Source: Thermotogae bacterium (lineage in GTDB: Bacteria > Thermotogota > Thermotogae > UBA12178). Taken from it: a DNA stretch of 32,933 nt. A program made the translations under genes and the position numbers. Below, piece by piece: positions 32,931 through 32,933 of this stretch; position 1 is the stretch's first letter; each line of letters begins with the position of its first letter. Where the stretch lies: positions 1 to 32,933 of the forward strand of contig JAGGZV010000032.1 of NCBI GenBank assembly GCA_021161835.1. The letters are read 5' to 3'. The notes under the pieces are model-generated. The model saw only the letters and a program-made list of their open reading frames with translations, ran no database searches and was not told the DNA's origin.

Positions 32931-32933
32931 TCA

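Noticed and set aside
1-32933. tRNA, rRNA, CRISPR array, insertion sequence or attachment site
   Set aside because: No cloverleaf-like sequence, no regularly spaced direct repeats, no transposase motifs and no long terminal inverted repeats were seen on reading both strands.

Overview
The window looks like a chromosome segment of a bacterium, most likely a member of the Thermotogota (Thermotoga/Kosmotoga/Mesotoga relatives). The signs are very strong GGAGGTGA ribosome-binding sites, frequent TTG and GTG starts, tightly overlapping genes, a CUT1-type sugar ABC importer without its own ATPase, and an enolase-superfamily dipeptide epimerase of the length and residue spacing of the Thermotoga enzyme. 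No rRNA, tRNA, CRISPR array or insertion sequence was seen. The species assignment is inference.

The left part, 1-11905, reads on the + strand. It opens with the 3' part of a PQQ-type beta-propeller gene whose last ~45 codons look foreign, then a LacI-type regulator with its own promoter and an AACCGGTT operator. A second operator precedes a GH94 phosphorylase. Next comes a secreted ~1000-residue modular GH144-like beta-1,2-glucanase (two tandem N-terminal beta-sandwich repeats, catalytic domain, CBM9-like tail), then a sugar-binding protein, a hairpin terminator or attenuator, and two permeases. The most economical reading is a beta-1,2-glucan (or sophoro-oligosaccharide) utilisation locus: outside hydrolysis, ABC import, inside phosphorolysis, LacI control. 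Base composition changes sharply between the GH94 and GH144 genes, so the locus is probably a mosaic. A GH130-like gene and a YigZ/IMPACT gene follow, behind an inverted repeat that could hide the GH130 ribosome-binding site.

The right part, 12067-32930, reads entirely on the - strand. From right to left it starts with a secreted papain-family peptidase ending in a dockerin-like module, followed by a terminator. Then come a secreted protein of unknown function, a cytoplasmic transglutaminase-like protein and a dipeptide epimerase. HtrA follows with its own terminator. After that, a very compact ~14.5 kb unit runs from purine nucleoside phosphorylase through TldD/TldE, a DUF212 membrane protein, CheW, Ppx/GppA, a Cof-type HAD phosphatase, a degenerate GH3-like secreted protein, a patatin, a macro-domain protein, GalE-like epimerase, RarA, penicillin-binding protein 2, a VanZ-like protein and a conserved MRB1590-type ATPase. 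Most of these genes overlap or lie within 20 bases of each other. This side is mostly housekeeping, with peptide and cell-wall handling as a recurring theme.
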